A DNA stretch of 64,000 nt from Allolobophora icterica (taxonomy: Eukaryota; Annelida; Clitellata; Crassiclitellata; Lumbricidae), in the NCBI GenBank assembly GCA_963556255.1, contig OY744613.1, positions 48,050,546 through 48,114,545 of the forward strand. The letters are read 5' to 3'. A program made the translations under genes and the position numbers. Shown one piece after another: positions 56,965 to 64,000 of the stretch (position 1 is its first letter; the number at the start of each line of letters is the position of its first letter). A model generated the notes under the pieces. The model worked only from the letters and a program-made list of their open reading frames with translations, was not told where the DNA came from and did not search any database.

Positions 56965-57531
56965 TTAGCGCCGCCGTCCAACACCCATCCCTAGCCTCGA
57001 CTTTGCTGACATAATGGCCGAAACGAGCCGGGCATCTTTCTTTTCATAATCCGGAGTTTCATCGGTGAGTGCCATCTTCGACGCGGCTGCAGCGAGGATG
57101 TCATCTGCGTGGTTACGCCCCGGAGTATCTTTATGAACTGCGTAAGCCACATCGTGGTGGAGGCACGCACGGTCGAGCTGATTAACACCGTGATATCGCT
57201 GTGACAGCCGTTTATCGAGTTTTGTGAATGGCCCACAGTAAGAGTACTTTCCTGTATTCTGGAAAGAACCTCCCGGATTATATTCCGAAGACATACCGGA
57301 TGGAAGGCTCATATGCATTTCTGGTAGAGGTAGAGCGTTGAGGGCCCTATTCAGTAGCGAGCCTCCGCTAGACTCATGAGTCTTGCGCTTCCGCACTTTA
57401 GAAGGCAAAATTTGGCTCTTCTTTGCACCGCAGACGGCACAGGTTCCCTTCTTGGCTGGCCGACCGTTTCGTAACTCGACGATTGTTTTATTTGAAGTCT
57501 CAGTATGTTTCTTACATCGTAGGCAATACAT
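56965..57531 (-). CDS. Zinc-ribbon plus phospholipase A2-like virion protein
   Basis: The frame opens at 57549, but MYCLRCKKHT at 57531 is the likelier start because the zinc ribbon (CLRC ... CAVCGAK, residues 3-36) begins there. A basic segment (KVRKRK) and a Pro/Ser linker follow. The PLA2 module has a Ca-loop-like YCGPFTKLD (98-106) and the catalytic pair RACLHHDVAYA (H126, D127). The layout matches the PLA2 of parvovirus VP1 and of adintoviruses, which acts during membrane passage. It reads away from the ATPase gene, whose ATG is 39 bp off, so they may share a bidirectional promoter. Confidence 0.88.
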   Translation of the reverse strand: MYCLRCKKHTETSNKTIVELRNGRPAKKGTCAVCGAKKSQILPSKVRKRKTHESSGGSLLNRALNALPLPEMHMSLPSGMSSEYNPGGSFQNTGKYSYCGPFTKLDKRLSQRYHGVNQLDRACLHHDVAYAVHKDTPGRNHADDILAAAASKMALTDETPDYEKKDARLVSAIMSAKSRLGMGVGRRR

Positions 57532-57569
57532 TGTGTTCGTTGAATACAATCATAACTCGTTGTCTCTAT

Positions 57570-58256
57570 ATGGAAATAACAAATTTCGATCTCGAAGCCG
57601 ACGATGGGAAAAAACACCACCATTGGTTGTTGCCATCAAGCATACGATGCATAATCTGTGGGCCTAGCGGATGTGGAAAAACAAACCTACTACTCAACCT
57701 CCTTCTGAAGAAGGGGTACCTACGTTTTGACCGGCTCTATCTATACTCAAAGTCTCTGGGACAGGAAAAATATCAGTTCCTCCGGGACTGGGTTACAGAG
57801 TTGGAAAAAGTTGCCGGGAAGGAAGTGGCTTCCTTTCACTCTTGCTCAGATGAAATAGTTCCAGTTGAATCATTAAATAAGAATGCCAGAAGCCTTCTAG
57901 TGTTCGATGACGTTATGCTTGAAAAACAGTCGCCCATCGAAAGGTATTTCACTATGGGTCGACACGGTGGCGCGGACTGCTTCTACTTAACGCAGAATTA
58001 TTTTCGAATTCCGAAGCAAGCGATCCGTGACAATGCTAATCTTATCGTCCTCTTCAACCAAGACAGCAAAAATTTGCGAGCCATTCACGATACGTTCGTG
58101 GGCGGCGACATGTCTTTCGATGAGTTCCGTACGTTCTTCAGCGAGTGTGCTGCCCAGCCATATGGATTTGCAGTCATAGATTTAACGTCCAAGGTGTACG
58201 ATGGAAAATATCGTTGCGGGTTCGATCGCTTCTATAAGCCCAAGGCAAGTATTTAA
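57570..58256 (+). CDS. ATP: FtsK/HerA-type (A32-like) genome-packaging ATPase
   Basis: Start at MEITNFDLEA; the longer open frame to 57423 overlaps the divergent gene and lacks homology. The product is 228 residues, normal for this family. Walker A is GPSGCGKT (31-38) and Walker B is LLVFDDV (D113, D114). Downstream, YLTQNYFRIPKQAIRDNANL carries the sensor/arginine region typical of adenovirus-free PRD1-Polinton ATPases. It pumps DNA into capsids. The next gene starts 40 bp on, in the same direction. Confidence 0.95.
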   Translation: MEITNFDLEADDGKKHHHWLLPSSIRCIICGPSGCGKTNLLLNLLLKKGYLRFDRLYLYSKSLGQEKYQFLRDWVTELEKVAGKEVASFHSCSDEIVPVESLNKNARSLLVFDDVMLEKQSPIERYFTMGRHGGADCFYLTQNYFRIPKQAIRDNANLIVLFNQDSKNLRAIHDTFVGGDMSFDEFRTFFSECAAQPYGFAVIDLTSKVYDGKYRCGFDRFYKPKASI

Positions 58257-58296
58257 AGACACAATATAGGCAACATATAGCCGACATACAACCACG

Positions 58297-59397
58297 ATGT
58301 GGACAAAGGTTTCTTCTAAACAGGAGCGAGACGCCTTGACTCAGGATTATTTAGCTCGCAGAAATCGATTGAGACAGCGTTTCGTAGACGAGAAGCTCGG
58401 TGAAGCAAACCTTCAGTACCATGCGACAAAGCTTTTCAAACCAATCGCCACAGCCACGGCTGAATCCCAGGCGGCTACGTCTAAGGAGTTGCAGAAAGTT
58501 ACCAGCGCTTTACAGGATTTGCCGGCGCAGATTTCAGAGTCTGCTAATTTTAACCCGATAGCGGCGTTGTTCGGCGATTCGGCAGGAACAGCTGCTCCAG
58601 CGCTTCCAGCGCTTCCAGCATCCCGAATTCCCCCCGCATTGTTAGTCGATCCAAACAAGTATCTCAACGTCGCGGCAATCACACGACATGGGTTTAAACC
58701 TCCGAGCGAGCTTGACCTTCACAACACGGTAGCTGTTAAACAGATTATTGAAGCAGTGAACCAGTATAACCGAAACACACTGGGTAAAGAGAGAATGAAA
58801 GCCAAAATGCGTTCAGATGAGGAAAAGGAGGCTTCGCTGACTATAGATATAAATGCCTTAAAAGAATACAGAGAGAGAATTCGTTTTCTTATAAAAGGTC
58901 ATTATCTCGCAAAACAGGGAAAGGGTTTTGTTGTTCCAGCCGTTCCTCTGAAATTACAAGGTAACGCCTTGGGTGAGCTCTCCGTTGACCCCGTCGCGCT
59001 GTCTGCTGGTAGACTGAGAGTGTTTAAAGGTGGGAACCTCGTTCTCGAATCTCCGGCCGATGAGTCGTTGTTCAACCTACTAACAAAACGCTTCGTTAAG
59101 ACTAAGCAATACTCGCCTCAGGCAATCGAGACTTTTAAAAAGCTCGTACAGATGTCTGGTCTGCCTATTCATGGCCGGAAAAGTAAAAAGTTCCAGCTGA
59201 TTCGAGGCGGCGCGGTGCAATTTTACAACGATCCAAACGCCCTGGTAGATAGGTTGCAGCTTTTGGTGGCCTCTAAGGCCGCGGGAAATACTGGTCTCGG
59301 CAACGAAATCTCCGCCATTCTCGACGAGTTACTGCGTTCCGGTGCGATCTCCAAAGAGCTGGCACTCGAATTGAATAGAAACATGCTCATAAAATAG
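58297..59397 (+). CDS. Conserved Polinton/adintovirus protein of unknown role
   Basis: This 366-codon frame starts MWTKVSSKQERDALTQDYL. Residues 1-80 are helical and charged (likely coiled coil), then an Ala/Pro-rich linker (about 95-115). The C-terminal half ends in an ordered domain with QFYNDPNALVDRLQLLVASK and NEISAILDELLRSGAISK. I recall this terminal signature next to capsid genes in other Polintons but know no assigned function. Position between the ATPase and penton suggests a structural or scaffold role. Confidence 0.75.
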   Translation: MWTKVSSKQERDALTQDYLARRNRLRQRFVDEKLGEANLQYHATKLFKPIATATAESQAATSKELQKVTSALQDLPAQISESANFNPIAALFGDSAGTAAPALPALPASRIPPALLVDPNKYLNVAAITRHGFKPPSELDLHNTVAVKQIIEAVNQYNRNTLGKERMKAKMRSDEEKEASLTIDINALKEYRERIRFLIKGHYLAKQGKGFVVPAVPLKLQGNALGELSVDPVALSAGRLRVFKGGNLVLESPADESLFNLLTKRFVKTKQYSPQAIETFKKLVQMSGLPIHGRKSKKFQLIRGGAVQFYNDPNALVDRLQLLVASKAAGNTGLGNEISAILDELLRSGAISKELALELNRNMLIK

Positions 59398-59415
59398 AAA
59401 TAGAAAACAAAATTC

Positions 59416-60217
59416 ATGGCTCAGATGGAACGCTCGGAGAAACTACTCGAAGAAATTCGAGAACTTTTGCAGCCTAAGGAAAATTTTTAGTATAGTTGTT
59501 TCCTCAGATACTACAGGGTGGACCACGGCTTTCTCACCGCCGCTGTACTTGGATCCAAAAAGACGCTTTGAGCTTGCTTTGGTCAATCTTGAAACTTATA
59601 ATTCGATTCCGAACATTGACAGTTCAAATAACAAGTTCGTCTACAGCACCGACAATGGTGTGACGTGGAAGACGATCATTTTGCCCGACGGAAGCTACGA
59701 GATCGCACAGATTAATGATGAAATCGGTAGGCAGTTAGAAAAGCAAAATTCTCCGACGGGTGTGGCACCACTCGGCTTTAATTCTCCTATTACCATAGGA
59801 GCTAACGCATCTACCCTACGCGCCTTCATAAAAATTACGAATGCCCTATATAAGGTAAATATGGCTCAATCTACCATCAGGCAAATGCTCGGTTTTAACC
59901 CTCAGAGGCTTGGTAGTGGTTATAAAGAGGGAGAAAATCCAGTCGATATTCTCCGCGTGGACACAATCCTGGTAAATTGTGACATTATCTCTGGATCGTA
60001 TCGAAATGGTAGCCAGCTGCCAGTAATCTACAGTTTTTTCCCGGATGTGTCGCCCGGCTACAAGGTAATCGAGTCTCCGAAAAATCTGGTGTACCTACCA
60101 GTTGCACCGGCTGGTAACGTACAGGGCATTCGTGTGTGGCTGACCGACCAGAATGGTGAACAATTAAACCTCCGCGGTGAGACAGTAACTATAAGGTTTC
60201 ACATCCGCAGTGCGTAG
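59416..60217 (+). pseudogene. mCP: Penton-like minor capsid protein, one frame break near the N-terminus
   Basis: A 24-codon frame (MAQMERSEKLLEEIRE...) stops at 59488. The next frame is open across that point and continues to 60217, but it has no ATG near its beginning. The break sits on a run of five T's (59484-59488). The main part shows SPPLYLDPKRRFELALVN, NNKFVYS, NILVNCDIISGSYRNG and YSFFPDVSPGYK, the single jelly-roll minor capsid of Polintons that occupies capsid vertices. Options are a one-base assembly error, a real inactivating indel, or +1 frameshifting at TTT-TAG. The body of the gene is otherwise intact. Confidence 0.82.
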
Positions 60218-60239
60218 ATTTTCACACTTAAATATTCTA

Positions 60240-60698
60240 ATGTTGGTTCTTGGAATTAAAAAGCGGCGTCGTGTCGTGGGTGGTGGACTTTTCGACTGGA
60301 TACCCAAAATCGCGGGTTTCCTTGGCCGTGCAGGCTCCTTCATTTCGGCGAATAGAGGCACAATCACAAACGTTGCCAAGGCGGTTGGTAATGTCGCGAA
60401 AGCCGGCGCCACAACAGCATCTGCCGTCAGGCAAATTGTTGATGCCGTGAAAGCGAGACGCGCTGCAGCCGTAAATGAAGCTCATTTACGAAATGAAAAT
60501 TCAGCTGCCGCGCCCGTTGTCCCCGCACCTTTGGAGAAGGCGCTCAGCGACAAGAGCATCGAATACTTAAAACAACTGGCTGTGAGTCCACCACCCGTTG
60601 TTCCGACAATGGCTGACATAAACAGCCGCATTGCTGGATCCGGTTTCAAGACTATAAAGCCGAGTCGTGGTGGTAGGGGTCTGTTTCTCGCAAAATGA
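60240..60698 (+). CDS. pVI-like minor virion protein (membrane-active helix)
   Basis: The first ATG is 60240 (MLVLGIKKRRRVVGGGLFDW); the frame upstream lacks ATG. The basic KKRRR is followed by GGGLFDWIPKIAGFLG, an amphipathic hydrophobic helix, then an Ala-rich helix (residues about 50-75) and an acidic/Pro tail. That resembles adenovirus pVI, which disrupts endosomal membranes and links capsid and core. The gly-gly before LFD could be a protease cleavage site (GG|L). It lies 22 bp after the penton gene. Confidence 0.65.
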   Translation: MLVLGIKKRRRVVGGGLFDWIPKIAGFLGRAGSFISANRGTITNVAKAVGNVAKAGATTASAVRQIVDAVKARRAAAVNEAHLRNENSAAAPVVPAPLEKALSDKSIEYLKQLAVSPPPVVPTMADINSRIAGSGFKTIKPSRGGRGLFLAK

Positions 60699-60801
60699 AA
60701 AAAAATATTGACAAAACGCAACAAAATGTTTAACCCACCACATATGAAATTAATTTGTAACATGATTAATAATTGAAGCTTGAACTTTTTCAGCTATAAT
60801 A

Positions 60802-62097
60802 ATGGCGGCATTTGACGTGCCGAGTGAAATGTTGGACATCGCTTCGGCGGTGTCCGATGACAATAGCATCGAATCGTTTGAATACCGCGAGTATGAGTCA
60901 CAAAATCCCGCGGCTATCAACAATGGCCAGGCCATACAGATAGACATCCAGAACCAAGACATTTTCACGCAACCTTCCAAGAGCTACCTTCTTGTGGAGG
61001 GCAGGCTTACATCAACTGGCGCGGCTTACATCGCAGACTCGCTGGTGTCATTCGTCAACAACGCCATCCCGTACATATTTTCTCAGATTCGATACTTGGC
61101 TAACAACACCGAGATAGAGAATGTCATGTCTCCTGGGCAAGCCACGACGATGAAAGGCATGCTGGTATACGGCGATGATTTTTCCAAAGGCGAAGGTTTA
61201 AACATGTGTTGGCAGAAGGACACGAGTGCGGCGGCGGCGGCTGCGAATATCGGCTTCGAGGCCCGTCGACTGATGATCATTGGAAAACCCGTCCCTATTG
61301 GAACGTTCTCATTCATCGTTCCCTTAAGACATCTATTCGGTTTTTGCGATGATTATCATAAGGTGGTATACGGGATTAAACACTCCTTACTGCTGAGCCG
61401 GCAGGGGGATGCAGACGCGATCTTCAAGGAAGCCGCTGCGGCCAATGGCCAGATCATGCTGACTAAACTCTCCTGGTTCATGCCGCATATAATACCCGCT
61501 TTGGAGTATAAAAGCATGCTTATGAAGCAGATTGAAGCCAAGGTTAAGGTACCTGTGGCATTCCGCGCCATGCAATGCGACAACATTGCGGTGCCACGAG
61601 CGACGACTTTTTCCTGGCGTTTGAGCGTTAAGTCGGGCACGGAAAAGCCACGCTGGATTCTTGTTGCTTTTCAGACTGGAAAGAATGCACATCAAGGCCA
61701 GAATCCGGCACTGTTTGACCATGCACAGGTTCGCAACATATTCGCTATGCTCAACACCGATCGCTACCCCGTGGTTGACATGAATCTCGACTTCACCAAG
61801 AGGACAACCTCTCGCGCTTACAAGGCCCTACGTGACTTCAAGGAAGAATATTGCGGCATAGACGCGCGTGAATCGTCATGCCAACCGACACCAATCGAAT
61901 TTGTAGATTTGTTTCCGATCTTCGTCCTGGACGTGCGCAGGCAATCCGAACGACTTAAAACCTCTGTACAGGACATACAAATCAAGGTGGACTTTAACGA
62001 AGGGGTACCAAATAATACGACGGCATATGCCGTCCTGATCAGCGACCGACTCCTGAATTTTGAATCGGATGGCAGCAAATTCAACGTCGTTTACTAG
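60802..62097 (+). CDS. MCP: Major capsid protein, double jelly-roll
   Basis: The 431-codon frame is intact and of normal length for Polinton/adintovirus hexon-like proteins. Characteristic segments are SFEYREYESQNPAAINNGQ (25-43), FTQPSKSYLLVEGRL, VPLRHLFGFCDDYHKVVYG (about 190) and FPIFVLDVRRQSERLKTSVQ near residues 373-392. Two beta-barrel halves are expected at about 30-215 and 225-425. The protein forms the trimeric capsomers. The upstream 100 bp is AT-rich, with tataat a few bases before the ATG, suggesting its own late promoter. Confidence 0.95.
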   Translation: MAAFDVPSEMLDIASAVSDDNSIESFEYREYESQNPAAINNGQAIQIDIQNQDIFTQPSKSYLLVEGRLTSTGAAYIADSLVSFVNNAIPYIFSQIRYLANNTEIENVMSPGQATTMKGMLVYGDDFSKGEGLNMCWQKDTSAAAAAANIGFEARRLMIIGKPVPIGTFSFIVPLRHLFGFCDDYHKVVYGIKHSLLLSRQGDADAIFKEAAAANGQIMLTKLSWFMPHIIPALEYKSMLMKQIEAKVKVPVAFRAMQCDNIAVPRATTFSWRLSVKSGTEKPRWILVAFQTGKNAHQGQNPALFDHAQVRNIFAMLNTDRYPVVDMNLDFTKRTTSRAYKALRDFKEEYCGIDARESSCQPTPIEFVDLFPIFVLDVRRQSERLKTSVQDIQIKVDFNEGVPNNTTAYAVLISDRLLNFESDGSKFNVVY

Positions 62098-62154
62098 AAA
62101 TCGGTTTTTCACATTTAGATACAAGGTCCTCTTTTAGATATATTTTTTCCAAAA

Positions 62155-62727
62155 ATGAAAACTGAATACGTTGCGTTCGGCCTTTCACTGACCGAAGGGC
62201 AAAAGCAAACATTGGCTAAAGCTGCGCGCGATGGCACTGGTGCCACGATTCGACTCACTCATGACCAGCTTCGTGGAGACGATAAGCTCGCGCTTACGAA
62301 GGTTCAAGCCGCACGAATCGCAAAGAAGATTACCTCAGGCGTTGGCATGGAGCTGAGATTCACCAAAACGCAATTGAAAAAGATGACAAAATCGGGCGGA
62401 TTTCTTCCACTACTGGCTCTCCTCCCGCTGATTTTTGGCGGGTTAACCGCGGTGGGTGCCGCGGCTGGAGGGGCCGCCGAGGTGGCTAAGGCCGTGCACA
62501 ACAAACAGGCCAGCGATGCAGAGGCTCTGCGCAAGAAACAGGCCAGCGATGCGGCCCAAGCCGAGAAAAAACGGATCGACGACGCGGCTTTAGCAGAGGC
62601 CGCGCGTCACAATCGCGAACTCGAAGCTCAGGTCCGCGGGACCGGTTTATATCTCGGGCGCCAGACTTATGGTGGTTGCTGTTCAATGTGTAAAGGATCC
62701 GGCCTGTACATCGGACAAAAAAACTAA
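62155..62727 (+). CDS. Hydrophobic, basic virion-type protein (adintovirus conserved)
   Basis: The 190-codon frame begins MKTEYVAFGLSLTEGQ. Two similar N-terminal blocks (IRLTHDQL..., LRFTKTQLKKM) precede a hydrophobic segment, GGFLPLLALLPLIFGGLTAV (80-99), which is followed by a Gly/Ala stretch. Next come a charged coiled coil with a short tandem repeat (KQASDA(E/A)..) and twin GTGLYLG / GSGLYIG motifs around CCSMC. Such GxGLYL motifs recur in adintovirus core or minor virion proteins. The exact role is unknown. The preceding gene is 57 bp away. Confidence 0.65.
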   Translation: MKTEYVAFGLSLTEGQKQTLAKAARDGTGATIRLTHDQLRGDDKLALTKVQAARIAKKITSGVGMELRFTKTQLKKMTKSGGFLPLLALLPLIFGGLTAVGAAAGGAAEVAKAVHNKQASDAEALRKKQASDAAQAEKKRIDDAALAEAARHNRELEAQVRGTGLYLGRQTYGGCCSMCKGSGLYIGQKN

Positions 62728-62792
62728 AACCGCTGAGCAACTTCGATATAGAGAAAGTTGCCGGAGCGCTGCCGCATTTCCGCGGTGTTTTC

Positions 62793-63098
62793 ATGCGAGA
62801 TGGTCTGCCAGCCGTGGCTCGTGAGAAGGAGTGTGGAGTTGTTAATTTAGATTCCGGTTCCGGCGATGGTACTCACTGGGTCGCCTATTGGATAGATGGA
62901 CCTACAGCAGTCTATTTTGACAGTTATGGGCTGGATCCGCCTACCGAAATCTCTCGATATTTAAACCGTTCCATAAGAACACAGACGTTCCAGCTGCAGG
63001 GTCCCGATGATGTGGTCTGTGGTCATCTCTGCCTCACCGTGCTAAGAGAGCTCACTGCTGGAAAGAATTTTGAAGATATCATTCTTGACCTATGTTAG
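62793..63098 (+). CDS. PRO: Adenain-like cysteine protease
   Basis: Catalytic residues are visible: GTHW (H28), FDSYG (D43), Gln at 69 and VVCGHLC (C76). Seven residues separate Gln and Cys, as in adenain. The product from the first ATG is 101 residues, but about 20 conserved residues of the family (starting LSNFDIEKV) lie upstream in the same open frame with no ATG. That segment begins at CTG 62733, six bases after the previous stop. Either a non-ATG start is used or the start codon has mutated. The enzyme would cleave capsid and core precursors. Confidence 0.85.
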   Translation: MRDGLPAVAREKECGVVNLDSGSGDGTHWVAYWIDGPTAVYFDSYGLDPPTEISRYLNRSIRTQTFQLQGPDDVVCGHLCLTVLRELTAGKNFEDIILDLC

Positions 63099-63125
63099 AC
63101 TTCCGTCACCTTTTTGTATATAAAA

Positions 63126-63824
63126 ATGCCGGTTGATAAATTTGGAAGAGACGGTGGAGGTGGGGTGGGAGGAGGGCAGATAAGCGCCGCTGGGCTCGTC
63201 CACAAAGCGGGTGATACCATGATGGGAATTCTGTCGGCTGGAGGTTTTCGGCTGACAAACGTGGGAACGCCCACGATGGAAACAGACGCCGCGACAAAGG
63301 CTTATGCAGACATCATAGATCAGGACAACTTACAAATCACCGGTGGAACGATGTCTGGCGTTCTAAAAATGGGTGGTCACAAAGTTACTGGGCTGCCCAC
63401 AGACACAGCAACGTCCGATAGCGACGCTGCGAGTTGGGCACAAGTGGTACGATACGCGGACCAGAAGGCGACCGCGGCCGAAAATCATGCAGACCAAAAA
63501 CTTATCGATGCCAGGCAGTACACGGACGAGAAGAATGCGGGGCTGAGAGATTCTGTTAGGCGGTATGCAGATGACAAGGACCTTATTGTTAAAAGTTATG
63601 TTAACGAGCAAGATGTTATCGTCAGGAATGCGTGCGTGCTCAAATCAGGCGGCGTAATGACTGGAAGTTTAGTTATGGGTGGCCACCGAGTTACTGGGCT
63701 CCCAACAGAAATTTCAGGATCCGATAGCGACGCAGCGAGTTGGAAACAAGTGTCAACAGCGGTCGCTGGCGCTCTAGTAAAACTCGATAGAGTACCAACG
63801 GAGTCGTTGCATGTGGTGAATTAG
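63126..63824 (+). CDS. Phage-tail-fibre-like modular protein, ends at an in-frame TAG
   Basis: ATG 63126 (MPVDKFGRDGGGG) is used; the frame to 63114 begins with TTG. After a Gly-rich N-terminus come repeated modules of about 40-110 residues with the pattern GGxMxGxLxMGGHxVTGLP followed by SDSDAAS and a YVDEK/YADQK helix (near residues 20-60, 75-118 and 180-222). The pattern matches bacteriophage tail-fibre/collar repeats and fibre proteins of some adintoviruses, which bind the cell surface. A TAG (63822-63824) interrupts the frame, yet the same frame goes on with another helix and module to the window end. Confidence 0.8.
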   Translation: MPVDKFGRDGGGGVGGGQISAAGLVHKAGDTMMGILSAGGFRLTNVGTPTMETDAATKAYADIIDQDNLQITGGTMSGVLKMGGHKVTGLPTDTATSDSDAASWAQVVRYADQKATAAENHADQKLIDARQYTDEKNAGLRDSVRRYADDKDLIVKSYVNEQDVIVRNACVLKSGGVMTGSLVMGGHRVTGLPTEISGSDSDAASWKQVSTAVAGALVKLDRVPTESLHVVN

Positions 63825-64000
63825 CGGTATGTAGATTCCCGCGACGCTTCTTACAGACAGTACGTGGATGAGAAGGTCACCACCGCTAGAAGATATGTGG
63901 ACGAGAAGCATGCTATCGTAAGAGGCGGGCATGTGCTCAAAAGCGGCGATTCTATGACTGGTGATTTGACCATGGGTGGCAAAAGAGTGACTGGGCTGCC
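63825..64000 (+). pseudogene. Continuation of the fibre frame beyond TAG (partial)
   Basis: In the same reading frame as the preceding gene: RYVDSRDASYRQYVDEK, a second YVDEKHAIV helix, then SGDSMTGDLTMGGKRVTGLP, a full module running off the edge. There is no further stop in the visible 176 bp. Confidence 0.8.

Larger units (their letters stand above)
51431..64000. mobile_element. Maverick/Polinton (adintovirus-type) element, right end outside window
   Basis: The gene set polymerase B, DDE integrase, packaging ATPase, adenain-like protease, penton-like and double-jelly-roll capsid proteins identifies a Polinton. The zinc-ribbon/PLA2 gene and pVI-like gene point to the adintovirus group. Gene order is Cys-rich, polymerase, (minus) integrase and PLA2, ATPase, unknown, penton, pVI-like, major capsid, hydrophobic protein, protease, fibre. 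The left limit is inferred from the end of the LINE/(ATC)n debris and from agtagttgacc at 51431, a plausible terminal-repeat start. The right terminal repeat is not in view. Confidence 0.88.

Noticed and set aside
57423..57569. Long N-terminal extension of the packaging ATPase
   Set aside because: It overlaps the divergent PLA2 gene, and the Met at 57570 gives the normal family start.

Overview
This window is metazoan genomic DNA, most likely from a marine invertebrate; the phylum cannot be fixed from sequence alone. It is AT-rich, has no prokaryotic gene packing, and is crowded with LINE 3' ends, tRNA-derived SINEs, short DNA transposons, satellites and long microsatellites. It also holds several single-exon-style C2H2 zinc-finger reading frames.

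Layout. 1-1.35 kb is a satellite with 92-bp and 197-bp units. 1.75-2.04 kb is a small inverted-repeat element. 2.33-4.03 kb is an exact-looking 848-bp tandem duplication of a reverse-transcriptase relic. 4.33-6.0 kb is a hAT-type element with an 8-bp target duplication. 8.1-16.9 kb holds LINE and SINE relics and microsatellites. 16.9-20.5 kb is a 70-bp satellite interrupted by two copies of the same LINE end. 20.5-25.1 kb holds more LINE ends. 25.1-47.6 kb is a cluster of related C2H2 zinc-finger loci (25.1-26.5 minus, 30.3-31.8 plus, 32.9-33.05 remnant, 35.6-38.8 minus, 46.9-47.6 plus), mixed with three piggyBac-type elements and one long-TIR element with a 9-bp target duplication. The 35.6-38.8 kb zinc-finger gene is cut by two separate TTAA insertions. 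At 45.1 kb is a CENP-B/pogo-type DNA-binding reading frame. 48.8-51.4 kb is LINE debris ending in a long (ATC)n tract.

From about 51.4 kb to the right edge lies the most notable object: a Maverick/Polinton of the adintovirus type, running off the window. It carries a small Cys-rich protein, a protein-primed family B DNA polymerase, a DDE integrase, a zinc-ribbon/phospholipase A2 protein, an FtsK/A32-type packaging ATPase, a conserved protein of unknown role, a penton-like minor capsid protein, a pVI-like protein, a double-jelly-roll major capsid protein, a hydrophobic virion-type protein, an adenain-like protease and a phage-tail-fibre-like modular protein. Polymerase, integrase, ATPase and major capsid frames are intact. 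Three genes show breaks or uncertain starts: penton, protease and fibre. Together the genes form a self-synthesising transposon/virus module: integrase for insertion, polymerase for replication, and ATPase, protease and capsid proteins for particle formation. G+C content and codon use look clearly higher and different from the flanking host DNA.
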